A stretch of 64,000 nucleotides of DNA. Source: Candidatus Limivivens intestinipullorum. Lineage in GTDB: Bacteria > Bacillota > Clostridia > Lachnospirales > Lachnospiraceae. The position numbers were made by a program, and so were the translations under genes. The notes beneath the pieces are model-generated. The model had not been told where the DNA came from, searched no databases, and worked only from the letters and a program-made list of their open reading frames with translations. Shown piece after piece: positions 60,432 to 64,000 of the stretch. The DNA lies in assembly GCA_018711185.1 (NCBI GenBank), contig DVIQ01000110.1, positions 1-64,000 of the forward strand, read 5' to 3'. The first letter of the stretch is position 1. The number at the start of each line of letters is the position of its first letter.

Positions 60432-61871
60432 TTAATATGCCTTGCCCCAGTAAACCAAATGCTTCGCGGGCTTGCCGCAGTAAATGCAGGTATCGGAAAT
60501 GTGCTCCTGCGCAAAGGGCATGCATCTGGATGTAACGCCCGCCTCTTCCTTTAACGCGTCCTCGCACTCCTGGCAGCCGCACCACATGGCTTTGATAAAG
60601 CCCGGCTTTTCATCGGCAATCCGCTTAAACTCCGCGAGTTCTCTGGCTTCGTAGGTGTGGGCATCTCTGTGGGCTCTGGCCCGCTCCAGCATGTCCGTAT
60701 GGATTGCATCCAGCAGTTCCTTTATCGTCTCCGGCAGCTTCTCAATGGCTACGATCTGCTTTTCCCTGGTATCTCTGCGCACAACCACCGCCTGGCCGGC
60801 TTCGATGTCCTTGGGTCCGAGCTCGATTCTTACCGGAATGCCTCTCATCTCCTGCTCTGAGAACTTCCATCCCGGACTCTTGTCCGTGTCGTCCAGCTTC
60901 GCCCGGATACCGGCATGGATCAGGGCCTCCTTCACTTCCTGCGCCTTATCCATAACGCCTTCCAGATTCTGCCGGATGGGGATAACGCATACCTGAACGG
61001 GCGCGATTCTAGGCGGCAGCACAAGGCCGCTGTTGTCTCCGTGGACCATGATAATCGCGCCGATCATGCGGGTGGTCATGCCCCAGGAGGTTCCATGGGG
61101 ATATTTCAGGGTATTGTCTTTGTCCGTAAACTGGATATTAAAGGCTTTAGAGAACAGATCTCCGAAGTAATGGCTGGTTCCCGACTGGAGCGCCTTTCCG
61201 TCGTGCATCAGCGCCTCAATGGTGTAGGTCTCCTCCGCGCCGGAGAATTTCTCCTTGTCTGTTTTCTTTCCCTTGATGACCGGAATCGCCAGAACTTCCT
61301 CACAGAAATCCGCGTAAATATTCAGCATCTGGATGGTCCGCTCCCTGGCTTCCTCCGCCGTGGCGTGCACCGTATGGCCCTCCTGCCACAAGAATTCTCG
61401 GGATCGAAGGAAGGGTCTCGTAGTTTTTTCCCAGCGCACCACGGAGCACCACTGATTGTAAACCCTGGGAAGATCCCGGTAGGAATGCACATCGTTTGCG
61501 TAAAAATCGCAGAACAGGGTTTCGGATGTGGGACGGACACAAAGCCGCTCCTGAAGAGGTTCCAGGCCGCCGTGGGTTACCCAGGCCACCTCCGGAGCGA
61601 ATCCCTCCACATGGTCCTTTTCCTTCTGAAGAAGGCTTTCCGGGATAAACAGGGGAAGATACACATTTTCCACCCCGGTCTCCTTAAACCTTCTGTCCAG
61701 CTCATGCTGGATGTTCTCCCAGATCGCGTAGCCCGCAGGCTTGATTACCATGCAGCCCTTTACGCTGGTGTAGTCGATGAGTTCCGCTTTTTTCACTACG
61801 TCCGTATACCACTGGGCAAAATCCTCATCCATGGACGTAATCGCTTCCACAAGCTTCTTTTCTTTTGCCAT
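60432..61871 (-). CDS. proS: Prolyl-tRNA synthetase (archaeal/eukaryotic-type)
   Basis: Charges tRNA-Pro. At 479 residues it is the short ProS type: class II core with motif 2 ([30 protein letters not shown]), then anticodon domain (VCVIPIRQN onward) and a C-terminal zinc-like extension ([12 protein letters not shown]...CIYCGKPA). It lacks the editing insertion of the long bacterial type. It begins [25 protein letters not shown]. Preceded by a T-box, so expression responds to uncharged tRNA-Pro. Confidence 0.96.
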   Translation of the reverse strand: MAKEKKLVEAITSMDEDFAQWYTDVVKKAELIDYTSVKGCMVIKPAGYAIWENIQHELDRRFKETGVENVYLPLFIPESLLQKEKDHVEGFAPEVAWVTHGGLEPLQERLCVRPTSETLFCDFYANDVHSYRDLPRVYNQWCSVVRWEKTTRPFLRSREFLWQEGHTVHATAEEARERTIQMLNIYADFCEEVLAIPVIKGKKTDKEKFSGAEETYTIEALMHDGKALQSGTSHYFGDLFSKAFNIQFTDKDNTLKYPHGTSWGMTTRMIGAIIMVHGDNSGLVLPPRIAPVQVCVIPIRQNLEGVMDKAQEVKEALIHAGIRAKLDDTDKSPGWKFSEQEMRGIPVRIELGPKDIEAGQAVVVRRDTREKQIVAIEKLPETIKELLDAIHTDMLERARAHRDAHTYEARELAEFKRIADEKPGFIKAMWCGCQECEDALKEEAGVTSRCMPFAQEHISDTCIYCGKPAKHLVYWGKAY

Positions 61872-61941
61872 CGTTTTCTCTCCTTTTTCTTTACGGCTGG
61901 CACTTCGCCCGGCCCGGCAGGGAAGTCAAAACTCCTGGAAT

Positions 61942-62188
61942 AAAAAATCCCTTATGCAAACGTTTGCATAAGGGACCGACAGTATCCTCTACCTCGGCGG
62001 TACCACCCTGATTAATGGCCGTGCCATTCTCTTTTTTCATCCGATAACGCCGGAAATGCGCGTACTTTCATACGAAGCTCCGGGGGCCGGTTCAAACTGT
62101 CTCCATGCGAAAGCCTTTCAGCCGCGGGCCTTCTCTCTGGGGCTGAAAAACAGCTCTACTATTCCCCATCACCGCTTATCATCCCGCA
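61942..62188 (-). promoter_or_regulatory. T-box leader of proS
   Basis: The minus strand carries the T-box motif AGGGTGGTACCGCCG (about 61997-62012) that pairs with the tRNA acceptor end, a GA-rich AGAGAGAAGG element in stem I, and a terminator CCCTTATGCAAA-cg-TTTGCATAAGGG followed by ATTTTTTA (61942-61975). Proline specificity is inferred from the downstream gene; I could not fix the specifier codon with confidence. Confidence 0.9.
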
Positions 62189-62189
62189 T

Positions 62190-62218
62190 ATTGTATCCGA
62201 AATTCGGCGAAATGTCAA
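62190..62218 (-). promoter_or_regulatory. Promoter of proS
   Basis: Minus-strand TTGACA (62213-62218), 17-base spacer, TACAAT (62190-62195), directly before the T-box leader. Confidence 0.85.
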
Positions 62219-62283
62219 GCAAGAACGTGATTCAGGAGTGCAAAATCCCATCACCGAAGGCGATTTTAAATGGATTTTTGCAG

Positions 62284-63072
62284 TTACGGTTCAACAAGGC
62301 CAAACTGCAACAGCCCCTTTACCACTCCGTCCTCCCAGATGGGAGCCGTCACGTAATCCGCGGCCTCCTTTAAGGCGGGAACCGCATTGCCCATGGCGAT
62401 CCCAAGGCCCGCGGCCCGCACCATCTCAAGATCGTTCATGCTGTCGCCAAAGGCCACCACATCCTGCCATCCCATCCCGTAATACTCCAAAAGGACTTCA
62501 ATTCCCTCTGCCTTCGAGGCCTCACGGCGAATCACGTCCGCCCCTTCCTTTGCCGCGAAAAGAGGCAGCTTTACCTCCGGGAACGCCTCCTCGATCCTTT
62601 TCGCCTGCCAGGGCTCTCCAAAGAAGGCCAGGGCATACAGGTCATGGTTCAGAAGCTCCCCAGGATCCCTGTATTCGCGTCCGCGGATGCCGAAGACCCG
62701 TTCCTCCCGCTCGATCACCCGCTCCCTGTGGGTAAAGCAGCCCACAGGTCCCAGGTTGCTGCCGATGGAAAAACCCGCCTTCTCCGCGTAGTCCAGCAGA
62801 CGCTTTATCAGATCCTTTTCCAGAAAGCGCTCCCGTATTTTCTGATCTCCCACCGTAACCTTTTCCCCGTTGCAATGGACAATGGCGTCTGGCCTGACGA
62901 TTTCCGCCAGGGGACGGCTGAAGTCATTGTCCATATCTCTGCCGGTGGCCACCGCCACCAGATGGCCCTCCCTTTGGAGCCTTCGGACCGCGTCCAGCGC
63001 CGAAGGCGTAATCGTCAGGGATTTGTGGTCATAGAGGGTCATATCCATATCGAAGCAGATCAGCTTTCTCAT
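62284..63072 (-). CDS. Cof-type HAD-family phosphatase
   Basis: A 262-residue haloacid-dehalogenase-superfamily hydrolase of the Cof/YbiV type. Motif I DMDMTLYDH (D8, D10), motif II near VAVATGRDMD, cap domain of class IIB (about 90-190) and motif IV VAFGDSMNDLEMVRAAG. Family members dephosphorylate sugar phosphates or other small metabolites. It overlaps the trigger-factor-like gene as ATGA, so the two are coupled. The last codons read through a copy of the GTTACGG-type repeat (LQFGLVEP then stop). Confidence 0.92.
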   Translation of the reverse strand: MRKLICFDMDMTLYDHKSLTITPSALDAVRRLQREGHLVAVATGRDMDNDFSRPLAEIVRPDAIVHCNGEKVTVGDQKIRERFLEKDLIKRLLDYAEKAGFSIGSNLGPVGCFTHRERVIEREERVFGIRGREYRDPGELLNHDLYALAFFGEPWQAKRIEEAFPEVKLPLFAAKEGADVIRREASKAEGIEVLLEYYGMGWQDVVAFGDSMNDLEMVRAAGLGIAMGNAVPALKEAADYVTAPIWEDGVVKGLLQFGLVEP

Positions 63073-64000
63073 GACTGCGCTTCTGTCTGAGCCTCCGTGC
63101 CGCTCTCTGTCTCAGAGGCTTGTGCGGTATCCTCCGCGCTCTCTGTCTCAGAGACTTGTGCGGTATCCTCCGCGCTTTCTGTTTCAGTCTCTGCGGCTGC
63201 GGTTTCCTCAGATGTCTCAGTGTCGGCTTCCGTCTGGGCTTCGGAAGCGTCCGCCTGCGCTTCCGCGGCTTCCGTTTCTGTCCCGGCAGCCGTTTCCGCT
63301 TCCGTATCTTCCTCCTCAACCTGGTCTTCCGGATTTGTGATCACGCAGTGATCCACTACGAAATTCATGGCCATATCCATGCGCATGGTCTCCCTGAGTG
63401 TCTCTTCTCCGTAGGTGCTCACCAGGGTTTCCCTGCTGTCGGCGCCCGTCATCTCCACATAGGAATCAATATTCTCCTCATAGTAGGTGTCATCCACCTC
63501 AAGTTTTTCCTGCTCCGCGATGGCGTTCATCAGAAGCTCCTGAGCCATGCTGGCCTGTACGATAGCCGTAGCCTGACTGTTAAAATCGTCTTCCGTCATG
63601 GAGAGATACTGAGAAAGGAAATCCACGAACTCCATATCGGATTCTTCCGCCATGCTCTCATAGTAGGCTCTCATCTGAGCGGTCCGGAAGCTCACCACAT
63701 CCTCCGGGTAGCTGTTGATGGTGCTTCCCGTATAAATCTGGGTGTAGAGGTCATTCAGCATCTGGCCGTACTGGTTTTCCCGTTTGCTGGTCAGAATGCT
63801 CTCCCTCACATACTCCCGGTACGCGTCCGCGGTATCGCAGTCTTCGTTCAGCTCCGCGGCCAACCCGTCCGTGAGCTCCGGCACTCTCTGGATTTCATTT
63901 ACCGTAACGGTAAATACCACGTCCTGCCCCGCCAGCTCAGAATTGCTGTAACCCTCCGGGAAAGTCAGGTTCAGATCCACCGTTTCGCCGACGTCTACGC
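63069..64000 (-). CDS. Trigger-factor-like protein, 5' end cut by window
   Basis: The frame is open to the right edge, so only the C-terminal part (about 310 residues) is visible. It starts within the trigger factor PPIase domain (VDVGETVDLNLTFPEGYSNSELAGQDVVFTVTV, the characteristic end of that domain) and continues into the helical C-terminal chaperone domain. The last about 75 residues are an acidic Thr/Glu/Ala/Ser tail with near-repeats of ESAEDTAQVSET. Ordinary Tig lacks such a tail, so this may be a paralogue rather than the main ribosome-bound chaperone; without the N-terminus the ribosome-binding domain, or a signal peptide, cannot be checked. Confidence 0.8.
   Translation of the reverse strand, partial: VDVGETVDLNLTFPEGYSNSELAGQDVVFTVTVNEIQRVPELTDGLAAELNEDCDTADAYREYVRESILTSKRENQYGQMLNDLYTQIYTGSTINSYPEDVVSFRTAQMRAYYESMAEESDMEFVDFLSQYLSMTEDDFNSQATAIVQASMAQELLMNAIAEQEKLEVDDTYYEENIDSYVEMTGADSRETLVSTYGEETLRETMRMDMAMNFVVDHCVITNPEDQVEEEDTEAETAAGTETEAAEAQADASEAQTEADTETSEETAAAETETESAEDTAQVSETESAEDTAQASETESGTEAQTEAQS

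Overview
The window is about 64 kb of chromosome from a Gram-positive, anaerobic Clostridia-type bacterium, most likely a member of the Lachnospiraceae. The basis is a set of Bacillota features read directly in the sequence: an infC-rpmI-rplT operon with an attenuator-like leader and an AUU start in infC, an apt-rel-(MBL hydrolase)-hemZ-hisS-aspS operon, a proS gene behind a T-box, a YtrA-type GntR/ABC operon with its operator, DUF1540 and SEC-C proteins, and moderately GC-rich genes separated by intrinsic terminators. Most genes lie on the minus strand.

Layout. 1-3.6 kb is an AT-rich, probably acquired block: a 5'-cut TPR-like protein, a convergent D-Ala-D-Ala-ligase-type ATP-grasp enzyme and a complete tyrosine recombinase. 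4.4-6.2 kb holds tsf and rpsB. 6.4-13.2 kb is a MacB/YknXYZ-like export operon with two different membrane fusion proteins; one is enlarged to 1119 residues by repeats and two copies of an unrecognised domain, inserted where the helical hairpin should be. glyA and a duplicated-domain lipoprotein follow. 16.4-25.1 kb is the apt-rel-MBL-hemZ-HD-hisS-aspS operon. 25.4-28.6 kb carries three tRNA-Leu genes, RNase P RNA, rplT, rpmI, infC, a decayed ABC ATPase and a DUF1540 protein. 28.7-32.1 kb is a YtrA-type ABC operon. 32.2-45.2 kb is a mixture of single genes: PHP phosphoesterase, M20 peptidase, YwlG, YdcF, SEC-C, GH51 arabinofuranosidase, a KdpDE-like two-component pair, nitrilase-family hydrolase, two small unknowns, MBOAT and S8 protease.

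45.5-60.3 kb is the most coherent accessory region. Two complete branched-chain-amino-acid-type (Liv) ABC importers, each next to a cytidylate-kinase-like P-loop protein, flank a PucR-family regulator, a class III aminotransferase and an iron-type alcohol dehydrogenase. The simplest reading is uptake of an amine or omega-amino acid, removal of its nitrogen by transamination and reduction of the aldehyde to an alcohol; the substrate cannot be read from the sequence. The right end holds proS with its T-box, a Cof-type HAD phosphatase and the 3' part of a trigger-factor-like gene that runs off the window.

The candidates for something undescribed are the two-adaptor exporter with its giant hairpin insert, the duplicated Liv/kinase module with its central catabolic genes, and the left-edge TPR/ATP-grasp pair beside a recombinase. 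Several intergenic repeat families are also shared among gaps across the window.
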